Shown: positions 44,540-57,090 of the stretch, piece after piece
How the letters are laid out: each line of letters starts with the position of its first letter
How positions within the stretch are numbered: position 1 is the first letter of the stretch
Origin: Apoda limacodes
Lineage: Eukaryota > Arthropoda > Insecta > Lepidoptera > Limacodidae
Direction: 5' to 3'
Assembly (NCBI GenBank): GCA_946406115.1
Contig: OX291557.1
Span: 8,526,501-8,590,500, forward strand
Length of the DNA stretch: 64,000 nucleotides
Program-made: the position numbers and the translations under genes
The notes under the pieces: generated by a model
The model's input: only the letters and a program-made list of their open reading frames with translations
Told to the model about the DNA's origin: nothing
Databases searched by the model: none

Positions 44540-46555
44540 ATATACATACATAGAAATAATCTTTTTTCCTAAATGTATATTAGCAAAATTTGAAAGCTCA
44601 ATAAACGTAGCTAACATTCCTGTAACTTTGATTTTATACGTCCCCAATCGTTTCAAATGAGAAAGGATAGTAATTATTCCAGATGTGACTAATTTCCCTA
44701 ATTAGTTTATTGTTTACGATAAGCCAAATATAAACTTATTCAAAACTAGCTATTGCCCTTGAATGTGTTCGTGAAGACGTTTTTTTATGATATATTAAAC
44801 TAATTCAACAGACATTTAATATTGTTAAATCCTTTACATTCCTTTTTGATATTTATTATTAAAAGATTTTATAATAAACTGTTCAATAAACCAATTAACT
44901 AAAAAGGTATATTTTTTTCGATTGAAGCAAATAATTCAGGCAGCATAAAAATTAGTAACAGCAAACTTAACAACTTCTATTAACTTTAAATATCCATTCA
45001 TTGAAGGTTTTTTAGTATCATACAAACATATTGTGGTATTTATATTTATTTATATTCTACCTTTTCTAGTCTAATTACTAGCATTAAGGTTATGGCATAT
45101 CTAAACGAGTTAAGTTTGTAAGAATGTGATTAATTTTGTTACAGTCCTAAGTACACTTTTTGATGTGAAAAAAATATATGTTATCGTTCAAACCTTAATT
45201 GAGTGGATTTGCTAATACTAGATCAAAATTAATTTTGAAACTCTATTTTTAGGCTTTAATTAAAATTGTTTGAAGAACTAAGAGTTATATTCTCTTGAAG
45301 CTTTCATAAAATATATGTTAATATAACCAAGTGGATTTGCTAATTTCATAGTTCTTAATAAATACCAATATATATTTATACCAACAAAAAACCAAGAAAA
45401 TCGAGATTTTCAACGTGCAGTCACTTGCTAGCGCCTATCGTACGTGAAACCGTGTCTCTTTGTATATTTCAAAAGTGTTATATGTCTCTGTACACTGGTC
45501 GAAACGGTACGCTTTTTCCAGGGTATGCCCAGCCTAAAACACAGACACTTCCCTACTACCTAGGTACCACAAAACATATTGGTTACTGTAAACTAATTAA
45601 AAGATATAGTTTGTATAAAGATATAATAAAAGAAAGGAATTTGATACACCTACAGCTGGCCTGTTAAAGGACCTTCCTTTAATTTACCCTTTATACATCA
45701 AAGTGATCATTACTTAAGCAAGGCGTTAAAACTGTTTGTAAGCTACCTCTTCATTATCTCCTAATGAACTTGGAGCTCTTCATTAATTATCTTTTCAAGC
45801 AAACGCCGTGTCATTCACTCGTTAATTGAAATGTCTTACCTTTAAGATTGAAAATAATTGGGGCTAAAAATATATGTGCAGTTATTGGAGGGAAATCCTT
45901 TGTGGACAAATAATGCTGAGCCGCCTGTCTAACACCAAAAATGGGCTGTAAGTTATTTGCGTAGGCTTCGACACTTTGATTATTTAGCTTATGTAGGTCA
46001 TATTACTGATATTAATTAGTTTTCAAAAATATTTTATTTAAAACTGCTTAATATAGTATTAGCTACCTACTGTCTAAGCACATAATGGAACAGACAAGAC
46101 ATTGAAAATCTTGTATCATATTTAATGGATGCATTTTGCGTTCCATAGGCACTCAAGGTAGACTTTATCATGAAGAAAAACATAATTTACAAACTATATG
46201 CAAGTTTCTTTGAATTAAATGCAGTTTTTTTTCTTCTTAAGATGACTTTATATTTAGTTTTTGTCTTGTGATCGAAATGAAAACTAATCTGAAACTATGA
46301 AATATAATAAAACTATTAATGAATAGCTTAGAACTGTAACTTGTTTTTACGCGACTACTAACGGAGATTTATGATTTTAGCATCTTTACCTGTTCCCGTG
46401 TAACTCCTAAGCTGTTTATCATATTTTGACAAATGAGATTTCATTACCTTCGTGTTGGTGTTTCGCGTGTCATAGGCTATGTGACCATATGGTGTATACA
46501 AAACTATATTGATCAATATAGCTAGCTTTTACCAGGAAACTTTTGGGTACAAGAA
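44540..46555. other. Intron 1, no feature recognised
   Basis: AT-rich; a 14-15-base direct repeat AGTGGATTTGCTAAT occurs near 45201 and 45331. An 80-codon frame at 45425-45667 has no recognisable features and sits in non-coding composition. Confidence 0.35.
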
Positions 46556-46798
46556 ATAGTAGAAGGTGTGAAATTTGGGAGACATATAGTTTAGGTCCTG
46601 GAATAGCATATAGGGTACTTTTTATCTCGAAAAATTCAATAGTTCTCGCGGGAATAACTATAACAGAGTTTAAAGAACAATAGATGTAGCTATAGCTTGC
46701 TATAGCAAACTGCATTAGTATAATTGAGGAGATAATTCAGGAGTTCCACGCCGATAACCGAATTCAGGGCGGGTGGAGCCGCTGGCAAAGTGTAGTAT
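46556..46798 (-). repeat. R-family copy, minus orientation
   Basis: Reversed order: GGAATAACTATAACAGAGTT, then GCTATAGCTTGCTATAGC, then CCACGCCGATAACCGAATTC, then GGAGCCGCTGGCAAAG. Confidence 0.8.
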
Positions 46799-47089
46799 AC
46801 CTATATATTAAATTCAAAAAAAGAAATAAAATACTAAAATCTTAGTATGACAAAAATTTAATCAGGTTTAAAGAACATGCATTAAATCACAAACCAAGGA
46901 AATGACATATATAAACGAGGCAACACATTGTACACGTCTAATAGCTAAGGGTAAGGGTAAGGGTAATTTTTGCCTGAATGTTTTTTTAAATATTTTATGG
47001 CTCGATTAAAATTATTTATTACCTTTGGCTTCTTCAATAATTACATAACGCTAACAAAAATTTACTTTTTAATATTATAAGGAAGACAT

Positions 47090-47345
47090 CACTAACAAAC
47101 TCTTATAACGAACCCAATAAATATGAAATTTATAGATCCTAAACTTTATTAATTGTGACGAAGAAAGTTTTCGCTTAGGTGAAGACAACAAAAGAAGCTT
47201 TGAAACGAAATGAATTTCTGAATTGTTATTTCTTACAAATAAATACTTAAAGGGCAACGTTTGTGGCTTTCTGTTCAACTTGTCAATATTAAGTAATTGT
47301 CCGCTTTCAAATTTGTTGAATAGATTACGCGTAAACAAATGCAAT
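47090..47345. repeat. Direct repeat member 1 (partner 49600-49850)
   Basis: Shared blocks: AATTGTGACGAAG-like and GAAGACAACAAA, then TAACAAATAAATG/ACAAATAAATAC, then GTAGATT-like end. Homology is clear by order; identity moderate. Confidence 0.55.
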
Positions 47346-47384
47346 TGATTGTATTAACAAAGTGTGCCTACTCTGTTAATCTAC

Positions 47385-47640
47385 TCTGTCAGCCTCATAC
47401 AACCCCACTGTTGGGGCCTGGCATGATGAGGGTGATTTGGGCTAGGGCCCGGTGCGGATTATGGACTACACATTCGCCTTTTTTTTTGATTCCTTACGAT
47501 GTTTTCTTTCACCGCTAAGCTAGTGGTGTAAATAATTATTGTACTTTAGAAATAAGATAAAAAAAAGACTCATTGATACACGCGGGGCTCGAACCTCCGC
47601 TACTCAGGACACAAGGTGAAATCGAAACCCCTAGGCCACC
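47385..47640 (-). repeat. SINE-like repeat, family V with tRNA-like head
   Basis: On the minus strand the head has GGTGGCCTAGGGG and B box GGTTCGAGCCCC (near 47585-47600). The body carries the family V blocks in reverse (CTCATACAACCCCACTG, TTCTTTCACCGCTAAGC). Confidence 0.7.
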
Positions 47641-48699
47641 ACCGACTCTGTTAACAACTCGTGGATTTTTTTTCATTCCTGTGATCCGCCTATTTGTACC
47701 TTATTTGTCTAATTACTTTTCTTGTTTTGTTATTTTTATGTGCAATAAAGTATATTCAATACAAAGATATTTAAAAAAAAAATTGTATTTTGCTATATAA
47801 CAACATGTTTAAAGTCAATTTTAAGTAAGCCGTTTAAGCGAAAAAAGAAATCTCAGCAGACCGATTTCAGACATTTGTTGCTTGTTGCACAGTTTGTCCA
47901 CTAGTAGCTTGTTTTGGCAAATCGGAAGAACCAAGTTTGAGGTGATATGCCTCACCTTGCTGTATCTATTTTAGATTCTGAGACCTTATTGGACCAAAAT
48001 TAATAATCTGCGTGTCACTACTTTTTGTAAAATACCCCCATGTACAGTTTACAGACATTTTATCAAATTCACGTCAAAAATTGTTGTGTAGTTATACTTG
48101 AAGATGATTATCAAACTAGTGAGAAAGACCAAAAGGTTAAAATTCGATCGCAATACCTATGAAAATAGGCTCCAGATCCCATAGAGATTCGTCAAAACCT
48201 GTAATCAACTTAGCCACCAACTATAATTAGATTTCCTTTTGGCTCATTTGCTGTGTATTCGGAACTAGTCGTCAGCGACCATTTGTTGCAAAATTTATTC
48301 AAACTGCTGCCAGCCATTCTGATTTACTATAACAAAGAGTTGTATTCGTAACAAAACAATGACGCAAATGTTTTGAAAACAACCTGCGTTTTAATAGTGC
48401 AGGCATCTTTTTGAATAATGCATGTAATTTTATAGCTTGTTGTGTTGGTTGCTTCTATAACCTTTTAATTTAAATCTTAATTGGCTGGATACACACATAT
48501 CATGACCCCCACGTCAACCACCAGCCTCTTTTCACCAACCATTTAGTCCTGCTTGATCACAGGTAGTAGTCCATCATCGCAAAAAAAAACCGGCTTCAAA
48601 AACAAGCACTAAAAAGATAAAAAATATTACTGATTTCCAAAAATCTAAACTGTATTACAGTTTGAAGGGTTTGCTACAAACTTATTATATGTAGTAGTT
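47641..48699. other. Intron 1, mostly unannotated
   Basis: A patch at 48480-48600 includes the CACCAACCATTTAGTCCTGC block shared loosely with 18660 and 53490, an old repeat fragment. Nothing coding. Confidence 0.35.
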
Positions 48700-49045
48700 C
48701 TTCCATCGTGAGATCAAGTCTCACAGGTTTATGGCTTACTTATCAGTTTTTGGATTTTTTCCTATATTTGTGATGTAACATCTTGCTTCCTCCCAAATTT
48801 CATGATTCTAGGTCAACAAGAATTACCCCATAGGTTTTGATTTATTTGTGAATGCCAAAATATGTGACAAAAATGGCGGTATTTTTTTATTGCCTTGAAT
48901 TAGAAGGTTGATTTTTTTACATCTTCAAAGGTCTACAACCTTAGTATTTGTAATTTCAACTTGATGTCTTAACAGACAGACATACGGACAACAAAGTGAT
49001 CCTATAAGAATCTCCTTTTTTCCTTTTGAGGTACGAAACCCTTAA
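48700..49045 (-). repeat. Copy of the 37.3-kb repeat family, minus orientation
   Basis: AACAGACAGACATACGGACA and TTTGAGGTACGAAACCCTTA at the right end are the reversed family start; interior diverged. Confidence 0.55.
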
Positions 49046-49599
49046 AACAGAATTTGAAATTGAAATATTATAATTTAAATTTAAATTATAACAGGACATT
49101 TTATATTTATTACATTTAATTGATAAATATTAATTATACCTATATTTAGTTTTTATTGCTTTTATATTAATTTATTTTCTACATAGATCTTATATATTAT
49201 ATTACAAACCTTAAAACCTAGCAAACACATATCTTGATTAAACCTTTTTATGTTTATTATAATTAATAGTTAAATATTATTAATTATCCTCCTCTTTATC
49301 CATAATTTTGCTTTTTATTCAAAAAATTCAATGTATTAAAATGAAAATTAGAACATTCGAGAAGATAATTTTAATATTGTACGCGTATTAGCCAAACCTA
49401 CTAAACATCCTATAAATATAAGTTAAGTCCTATATTAAGTTGAAATTTAATAAAAGTATGGCCGATATTTTTATGCACACCGAAAGTCACCAAGTATACA
49501 TACAAAGTGAACGATATACGTCGATCTATCACTGCCACAAAAAATAATAAGTACCAATTTCCTAAGTGAACCCAAAGACAACTTTCGGACACCTATAAA

Positions 49600-49850
49600 G
49601 TTTATCCCATGACAGGGTTGATTAAATTGAAATTTAAACCAATTTGCTTGTATCAAGAAAGTTCGGTAATTGTGATGAGCGAAGTTCCTCCTAGATGAAG
49701 ACAACAAACGGACCCTTTGAGTGGAATTAATATTCAAATTATTATTTTGGTAACAAATAAATGTTTAAAGTAAAACGTCTTATAGCTTTGTTCTTAAAGA
49801 TATAATATTCACTTTTGGTTTTGTTAAGTAGATTGTAAATAAATACCTGG
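49600..49850. repeat. Direct repeat member 2 (partner 47090-47345)
   Basis: See partner. Same orientation, about 2.5 kb apart. Confidence 0.55.
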
Positions 49851-50164
49851 CTTTATTTATATTGTACATTATAAAACAATTCAGACGATATTATATCGTT
49901 GACACGTGGTGTGAAATGGATGATTGTGAAAAGTCCAGGTACTTCAAGTGATCGGATAAATATTTTTATACGCGACAAATGTCAAAAAAATTAAAAGCAA
50001 AAGTGAAATATGCTATATAATTTAATAAGTAGATAGTCAATAATGTATTATTTACAGTGACTTACTCTAAAAACTAAGTATATTTTTAAAGGGTATAAAG
50101 GTAAATTACCCATTGTAGAATTGAATATTAAGTAAGTATGAAAATCAAGTTCAAATAATATTTA

Positions 50165-50910
50165 AATACTAGCTTTTGCCAGCGGCTTCGCCCGCCCTTA
50201 ATTTGATCGCCATATCGGCAAAAGATTCTTACGGCAACTACTCAATTATAAAAAAATACAGAAGGTAAAACTATTTTTAAATAATACGTACCGCCCTTCC
50301 CCCTCATGACTGCCCGCCGGCCTTGCACATCATAAATGCGCGCGCAGTACTTGATAACTATTTTGCTGCGACGTTATTTTAAAACTGCGATATCTCCTAA
50401 GATATTCATTGAAATCGAATGATGTAATGTAATGTAGGGCAATTTGGATTTAAATTAAATACGTGTGATAAATAACGTATTTATTTGGATAAAGACTTAT
50501 ATCATGTTTATAAAAACACCTTCTCAAATAATGCATTATTTTAGAACAAATATGGTAAGCTTAAAAAAGTGATAGTGAGCCAACCTTAAAATATAGACAT
50601 ATGCTGTCACGGTCTTTTTTAAGAACTTTTAAAGGGGAACAATTCTGTCATACATGAATTTTGCGAAACTTTAACCGTTTACGCAGCGCACGCAGCGGAA
50701 GCTCTCAAGAGGATAAAAAAAACCCGATTTTCAAACATTTTTCATTGGTGCTCCGCTCCTTTTAGTGTTAGCGTGATGATATATAGCCTAAAGCCTTCCT
50801 CAATAAATGGGCTATCCAATACTGAAAGAATTTTTTAAATCGAACTAGTACTTCCTGAGATTAGCGCGTTCAAACAAACAAACTCTTTAGCTTTATATAT
50901 TAGTATAGAT
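50165..50910 (+). repeat. R-family copy, long form
   Basis: Starts ACTAGCTTTTGCCAGCGGCT and ends with TTATATATTAGTATAGATT. The interior (about 50280-50750) is unlike other copies and includes CTGCCCGCCGGCCTTGCAC, so either a longer variant or a composite. Confidence 0.55.
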
Positions 50911-50984
50911 TAAAAAACATACAGACATCAAATTATAATTTCAAGGTCTGAGATTAGCAAAAACATGATTCTATACAATTTTCT

Positions 50985-51245
50985 TGATAGAATAAAATTT
51001 TAAAGTTACACAATTTTCGATTGGCAAAAATTTGGTAAATGCGATTTTTATTATGGTACATTTGTTTTATCTGAAATTTTATTATAATATTGCTAAATAC
51101 AAAACGTAGCCATTTGTTAGGGAATTTTTAATACAAACAATAATATTCGAGTTATTAATATTAAATGCTTTTTGCCCATACTACGTTCATATTCCGTGTT
51201 GTGAGAAAAAAATGTCTGGCTTTATGCATGCTCTTAAGAAGAAAT
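50985..51245. repeat. Stretch shared with 14870-15110 (direct repeat)
   Basis: AATAATATTCGAGTTATTAA, AATGCTTTTTGCCC and ACTACGTTCAT occur in the same order at 14980-15040, with weaker similarity on the left. About 240 bp, same orientation. Confidence 0.65.
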
Positions 51246-51999
51246 AAAAAAGGTTTTCTAACATGGTGATAGCTAAAGAGAACATATAACATAATATGTA
51301 AATATGTTATTATTTAAGTTTATTTATGTGAACCAGTATTTTCAAAAACAAATTACCTATTAGATAATAAACAATAAGTGTTAAAGAAGAAACTAATTGA
51401 AACAAGTTATTCAATATTGATTTATTAAGGAGTTTAATAAATAAGATATACAGCTTTCTGAAACGTGTCTAAAAGTTTCATCACAGCGTCTGTGTTTGTC
51501 AAGCTTGATTTGCGTTAAAGCATATAAATATTATCGCTTTGACGTTCATAAAATGTTAAGCAATGATAGGTATTCGTTGGATGATGAATGATTATTATAT
51601 ATCTCTTTTGTATATAGAATCACAATTTCTTACTTGAGTTGTAATTATCAAGTAAACAACTTCATATCATTCTCAGGATTAAAAAATTTGAAATTCATGT
51701 AACTTATCTAAAAATAAAGTGTGCTTTATCCAAAATATTACCTAAAAAGGAACAGTTTATTTATTTTCCGTGTCACGAAAAAAAATGTTTGAAAAGCATT
51801 TGTATTTCCTTTTGAGAGCTGTTTGTATTCAAAAGCTCTCAAGGGCTAAGGTTATTTTTTTGCTAGATTTCTAATCAGTTTTGCGTACGTTATAAAGTTT
51901 TGTACCGGAACTAAGGTCTATAAAATAAACTTAAACCTTAGGTCGGGATTGCGATTGTATGGAAAGCATTAAAGCAACAGGTGAAAACAGTTATAAAGT

Positions 52000-52375
52000 T
52001 TAATCTTTTTTGGGTTATGTAGTTAAACAATTAGCTTTATATGGATGTGAGACGTAAACAATGACACAGAAATAAAGGAAGCCAATAGATGCATTTGAGA
52101 TGTGGTGTTGGACGAGATTAGATAGAATAAGCTGGACAGAAAAAGTTAGATGACATGGTACTTAAGAGAATAAATAACAATAAAGAGATGCTAGAAAATC
52201 CATGCCATCTTATACGACGCAGCAGCTATACCAAGGATGAGTTACATAAGCCAAATAAAAGAGAATGTGGCTATAATGTCGTACAAGTAGGTAAGAAGAA
52301 GGTATTGGCAAGAAACGAATGGAGGTGATTGCAAAAGTTACACCGACAAGAGCCTAAATTTTAAATAGAAGAAAA
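52000..52375 (+). pseudogene. Remnant of an RTE-like LINE ORF2 C-terminus
   Basis: The + strand reads LYGCET then stop then TMTQK, then IDAFEMWCWTRLDRISWTE (with shifts) and a KVGKKKV-like end. The pattern LYG-x-E-T-W ... AFE-M-W-C-x-R ... ISW-T is the conserved segment after the RT domain in several LINE ORF2s. Several stops: dead. Confidence 0.65.
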
Positions 52376-53084
52376 AAATTAAATGTCGCCGGACAAATCA
52401 ATACAAATATTAGGCGGTCCTTCATCCGGCACGTGTAAGGCTTTCATTTTAACCTATACAACACAGCGAGGGGTTCCTTCATTCTTCATCCAGCGTCCGG
52501 TCACAGAATTAGTAATAGTCGTGTCCGGTGTCGTCTACAAGAGCCCTTATAGTTTCGCCTAGTTTTTCTACCCTTATATCACAGTAATTTTATGTATAAC
52601 TAGCTGACTCCGCGAATGTTGTTACCCTTTCTTAAACAACTGGCGCGCCACCTATTCTGAAATGGTGGTAATAAATCAGAAACCTTCCCGGTGTGTGCTC
52701 AACAACTTACCAAAATTTCATTACAATCGGTTTACCTTTAGTGCGCAATTCCGACTCGCACTTGACCCTTTGTTCATAAAAAATTCAAAACCTTGACCTA
52801 ACTATAACGATCACAACAGAAAAAAAATTATTATGTATAATAAGAAAATCAATTTGGTACAGTCGTTCGGAACTTATGGCGTGACCAAGGAAAACAGGGA
52901 TTTATTTTTATATATATAAATATTGAGACTGCAGCGCTTAAATTTTGTACACGTATAGACAAAAACTGCTTATAACGTATGAACTTGACCCATGTGTAAA
53001 GGGGGGTTGGAACAAAGTCTTACTTTATCCTCAAACTAAAACCTTTTCTATTTAAATAGACTTTTAAGCAGCACTTTTGAATTG

Positions 53085-53185
53085 TCATTTTAATTATTAA
53101 TTTGAAAAAGTAACAAAAACTCTACCACCGTTTCGGAATGAGATTTACTACTGAGAAGAGCCGGCAAGAAACTCAGCAGTTAATC
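53085..53185 (+). mobile_element. LINE 3' region fragment
   Basis: AATGAGATTTACTACTGAGA followed by AGAGCCGGCAAGAAACTCAG resembles the block preceding the TTTGAT tail of common lepidopteran LINEs. Confidence 0.45.
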
Positions 53186-53212
53186 TTTCATATATTTTCA
53201 ACTTCATATATA

Positions 53213-53265
53213 TACATTATAATGAATACATTAATATAAAATACATTATAATGAATACATTAATA
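53213..53265 (+). repeat. Tandem duplication, 29-bp period
   Basis: TACATTATAATGAATACATT followed by AATA occurs at 53213 and again at 53242, identical over 24 bases. Confidence 0.9.
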
Positions 53266-54329
53266 CATTGTAACCGTAGGATAGGGTACCGTTGAATGTG
53301 AAAACTAAAAAAGATCAACCTAAACTATTCGTATCAGATTGAGAACGTACCTACTGATCAGATTTAATCATCGATCATATATGGATGTACCTTTATATAT
53401 ATATCTTCAGACCTTAAAGACCCAGATGGAGGTAACCAGTGACTGGACCCTCACCCATGATCTTGGTAACGTCTTATCACCAACTAGCTTAGTCCTGCGT
53501 GACAGATGGTGAGATCATCGCAGCAAAATGGCTTCTTATACAATGTATCTGGACTAAGGGGCGTTTATGACCTAAAAATTGTAAATCGCCAGCTTTACAT
53601 TTGTAAAACGAAATACCAGGCATAGAAAAATATACCCCCTTTGCCAGTTCTTAAGGAACTATTAAAAGTAAGGATTGTGCAGACAAAAATATATCCCAGG
53701 ATCGTAGCAAGTGGAAGTCAGGTTATTTATACAAGAACAAATGATTTAATTTGATATAATGAGGTTCAACAGCTTCTTGTATAAAACTCGGGGATATTAA
53801 AAGTCAATACCAAAACTTACGCTGAATAGTTTAATAAAAGCTTGTTCTAAGTAATCAAGTTTGTTTGCAGTTCGATCCAATAGGTAACAAACACTACACT
53901 TTACGGGTCAAAACATTTCTAACTTAAGTTAGTTCGGCTAACTATCGAAAGCTGTTTAAAATATTAATTGTTTTTGATGTATCTTGAGTGTTTGACTATT
54001 ACAAATTGTAAATAATAGTTTTATTGGCAAAATTTAGATCTAGATAAAGGTTTATAAATTTAAAATAGTTAAAAACTATATTTAAATCAGTGATTGTTGA
54101 GAACAAAAATAATTTGGAATATAAGTATATTTTTAATTTGAACTAGCTTTTTCCGTGGCTGTACCCGCATGGATTTCGGTCATAGCTACTGGATTCTTAT
54201 CCTTGATTATCGGTAGTAAAAAGTATTCCACGTTTGTTATGTATATAATATATTAAATAATAATTATTATTATATATTTACTATTTTATATATTGTCTGT
54301 CCCTCCAGCTACCCTTGTGCAAAATCAAA

Positions 54330-54600
54330 TCATCCCGTTGCACCATTGCGAAGTAAAGGATTTGTACCCCGAGGTTTCATCTACTGAATTTTTATTCCCA
54401 TTGGAACTCTTGATTGCGAAAAAAGTACTGTGCGTCTTTCTTCCATCTCTCCTTTGCAAAGTAAAGGAATAGTGCCCCACGGTTTCAACCGAGGGAAAAA
54501 ATATATTCAATTGGGAACTCTCAATCGGGATAGAAAGTATATACTTCTTCTAATGCGTTCAGGTCACGCCGTTGCGAATAGTGCCCCACGCATGTTAACT
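54330..54600 (+). repeat. Tandem repeat, unit about 107-115 bp, about 2.3 copies
   Basis: GCGAAGTAAAGGATTTG at 54348, GCAAAGTAAAGGAATAGTGC at 54456 and GCGAATAGTGCCCCACG at 54573 mark successive unit starts. Shared interior blocks are TTGGAACTCTTGAT and TTGGGAACTCTCAAT. Confidence 0.65.
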
Positions 54601-54639
54601 TTGCCATATCAAGTAATTAATTTGAGTTAGATCTTTTTT

Positions 54640-54795
54640 TCTTTTTTATATCACTAAGGTGGCAAACAAGCTGCGGTCCTCCTGATGGTAAGCGGTCACC
54701 GCAACCTATGGACGCTTGCAACACCTTGGGCATCACTCGCCCATTGTTGACCCTTCCAAAATCTAATAACTTCATTCTTGAAGAACCCACTTACT
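54640..54795 (-). mobile_element. L-A LINE 3' tail fragment, minus orientation
   Basis: Reverse complement of the family tail: ACTAAGGTGGCAAACAAGCT, then GATGGTAAGCGGTCACCGC, then CCAAAATCTAATAACTTC. Confidence 0.85.
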
Positions 54796-56554
54796 GATAA
54801 CTGAAATAATTTTAAACAGATTTTTATGTGACAAAGATGAAGATCATAACTTGATATATTTACTTAAAACGCTATGAAAAGTTCGAATTACGTTCGAAAA
54901 AAGATTATGGATAGGACATAGATGCTGGATTGCTGATAAAAATAAAAAAAACACATTGCAGGACAGGTAAGATGTCAGTGATTTCATATACGATTTTCTT
55001 TGCATGGCCTGTTATAAAGCACGCACTCGCGCACAAATAGTACCTACAAGTTTTTTTTCTTTTATTGAAATATCGAAGTGGCCAGTATTATAGACAGACG
55101 CCGCTGGTCAGGATTAAAATAAATAAAGGCAGGAACGCTGGAACCTATAAGTTTTTCATCTTATTTTTTAAGTTCAATTTAATTTCGGTAATTTGATTTT
55201 CTTTTAATAATTGCCCAAATATGCATAACATAACATTTAACATTAAATAATTTTCAACATTTATTTTATATATTCATATTATATGACTGTTTTCGTTTTC
55301 CTGCGTTTTTTAGTGAAGCCATTGCTGGATAATTATTATTATTGACGCCCATGCCGTAGGTGAACTCTACTTATCCAGCAAAGGCACACTTTCGCGGCCT
55401 CATCAGTAATGTACTTTTTCGTGTTTCTGTAATAGATATCTATTCGCCTATTTGTATCTATATCGCCTATTTGTTTCTTCTCCGCTTCGTATTTCTGTGT
55501 AACTCCGAGAGGTTGTAAATTCAACGAACTTTGTTCATGAGTTGATTTCAAAGTGTACGTCTTTTCTAATTACTCTTACCTTCGCGATTTATTTAGAATT
55601 CTCGGAATTAATTATTTTTTTATTCAAAATGTTCAATAAGGGCCTTTGAAGTGTCAAAATATATCTTTTGAAGAATGGCTAAAGGTAAATAAGTCTAAGT
55701 TAACTAGAAAGCCTTTCAAAGTTATTATTATCTTTCGTTTATGGTTATTTTACAAAATTATTAAAAAAATATGTTTTTTATTCCGCTTTTATTATTTTGT
55801 AAAGCAATATTAAAAACTTAAACGTTTGTCAGATAAAAATATTTATATATAATGTATGTATGTTATATCGCAAATGTATATTTATTGTCCTAAGTGATGT
55901 TAAACTGTTACTTAATCTATGAAATATTTAACAATATCTATAGAAAGCCGGCTATATATGTTATCGCAATCAAAATTTCCAAATAGCATATCAGCGAATA
56001 CAGTAGAATACCAATTAATTTTTTTAATAGTTCTAGAATACTTGACTGCAAGCAAAACACAGTTCTAATTCAAAGATACCTAACCCATAACCGAATAAAA
56101 TCACAGCGCTATTGTGATTACGATCATACTGTGATTACTACCATTCTAACGGAGTGCAATTTGCGTTTTATTGTGATTTAGGAGTACTAATCCCGGTGGG
56201 AACTCAATATTCGTAAAATTCAATGGTAGTAATTTTTTTTTCTTGACGTTGTCAAGGACAATCTTTTGTGTTATGTTATATTTTTATAAGATGTAATACA
56301 GGATGGGTTTACAAATTAACAAGCACTTCAGAGGAATAATTCTGAATTTAATATGTCTGTGATTATGATTTCATATTTTTTTACTTAAAGAAATAATTTT
56401 ATATACATTGCAGATTATCTGTAATAGTCTTGAGGGCTTTATATAATTGTTACAAACTACCTAGCCGTCTCTATTATTTGTCGTTAATTAGATATCATGT
56501 GCAGAAGTATTTTAATAGTAAAATGTTTAGCTGGCTGTTCACTCAACACTCACA
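54796..56554. other. Intron 1, no feature recognised
   Basis: AT-rich. A 70-codon minus frame at 55339-55551 has no recognisable domain. No repeat signature identified. Confidence 0.35.
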
Positions 56555-56740
56555 ATACCTTATCAGGCTCATACGTCCCCATTGCTGGGGACGGCCTACT
56601 CTCACTAAGGGTGATTTTGGGCCAGACGCGAGCCCAGTGCAAGTTGTGGACTTCACATACGTTTTTTTTGACGTATGCAGGTTTCCCCACTTTGTTTTCC
56701 TTCATCGAAAAGCCATTGGTTTGTATAATGTAATTGAGGT
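56555..56740 (-). repeat. SINE-like repeat, family V (copy 3)
   Basis: ATCAGGCTCATACGTCCCC, GGGGACGGCCTACTCTC and CTTCATCGAAAAGCCATTGG. It directly abuts the L-A fragment at its right end, suggesting a nested or juxtaposed insertion. Confidence 0.7.
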
Positions 56741-57090
56741 TGTTCTGAGGAATTGTTCGAAATGATGCCCACGGCTACTTTCTGCCATCGCACCGTTAGC
56801 CATCGGCAGGGAATTCAATCTCACACTTTAGAACCTAAATGGTCGCGTACAGTGCGTTTTCATAGAAACTTCCTCCCGCGAACGCTTAAGTTGTGAAATG
56901 AGCTCCCTGCCAAGGTTTTCTGCAAGGACTACAGTATGGAGTTCTTCAAGAAAGAAGTTATTAGATTTCTGAAGGGTCGGCAACGCGCAAGTGATACCCC
57001 TGGTGTTGCAAGCGTCCATAGGCTACGATGACCGTTTACCATCAGGCGGACCGTAAGCTTGTTTGCCAACTTAGTGGTATAAAAAATAAA
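56735..57090 (+). mobile_element. L-A LINE fragment with both C-terminal coding part and complete 3' tail
   Basis: It joins the coding-side blocks of the 7.5-kb copy (TGAGGAATTGTTCGAAATGATG, then GAGCTCCCTGCCAAGGTTTT) to the tail blocks seen alone at 29.5 and 33.1 kb (GGGTCGGCAACGCGCAAGTG, then CTTGTTTGCCAACTTAGTGG). This copy therefore proves that those belong to one family. Confidence 0.85.

Noticed and set aside
45425..45667. 80-codon + strand frame
   Set aside because: No motif, no splice or promoter context, and composition like surrounding intron.
46945..46970. GGGTAA repeats as interstitial telomere
   Set aside because: Only three to four units of TAAGGG; insect telomeres are TTAGG, so it is ordinary low complexity.
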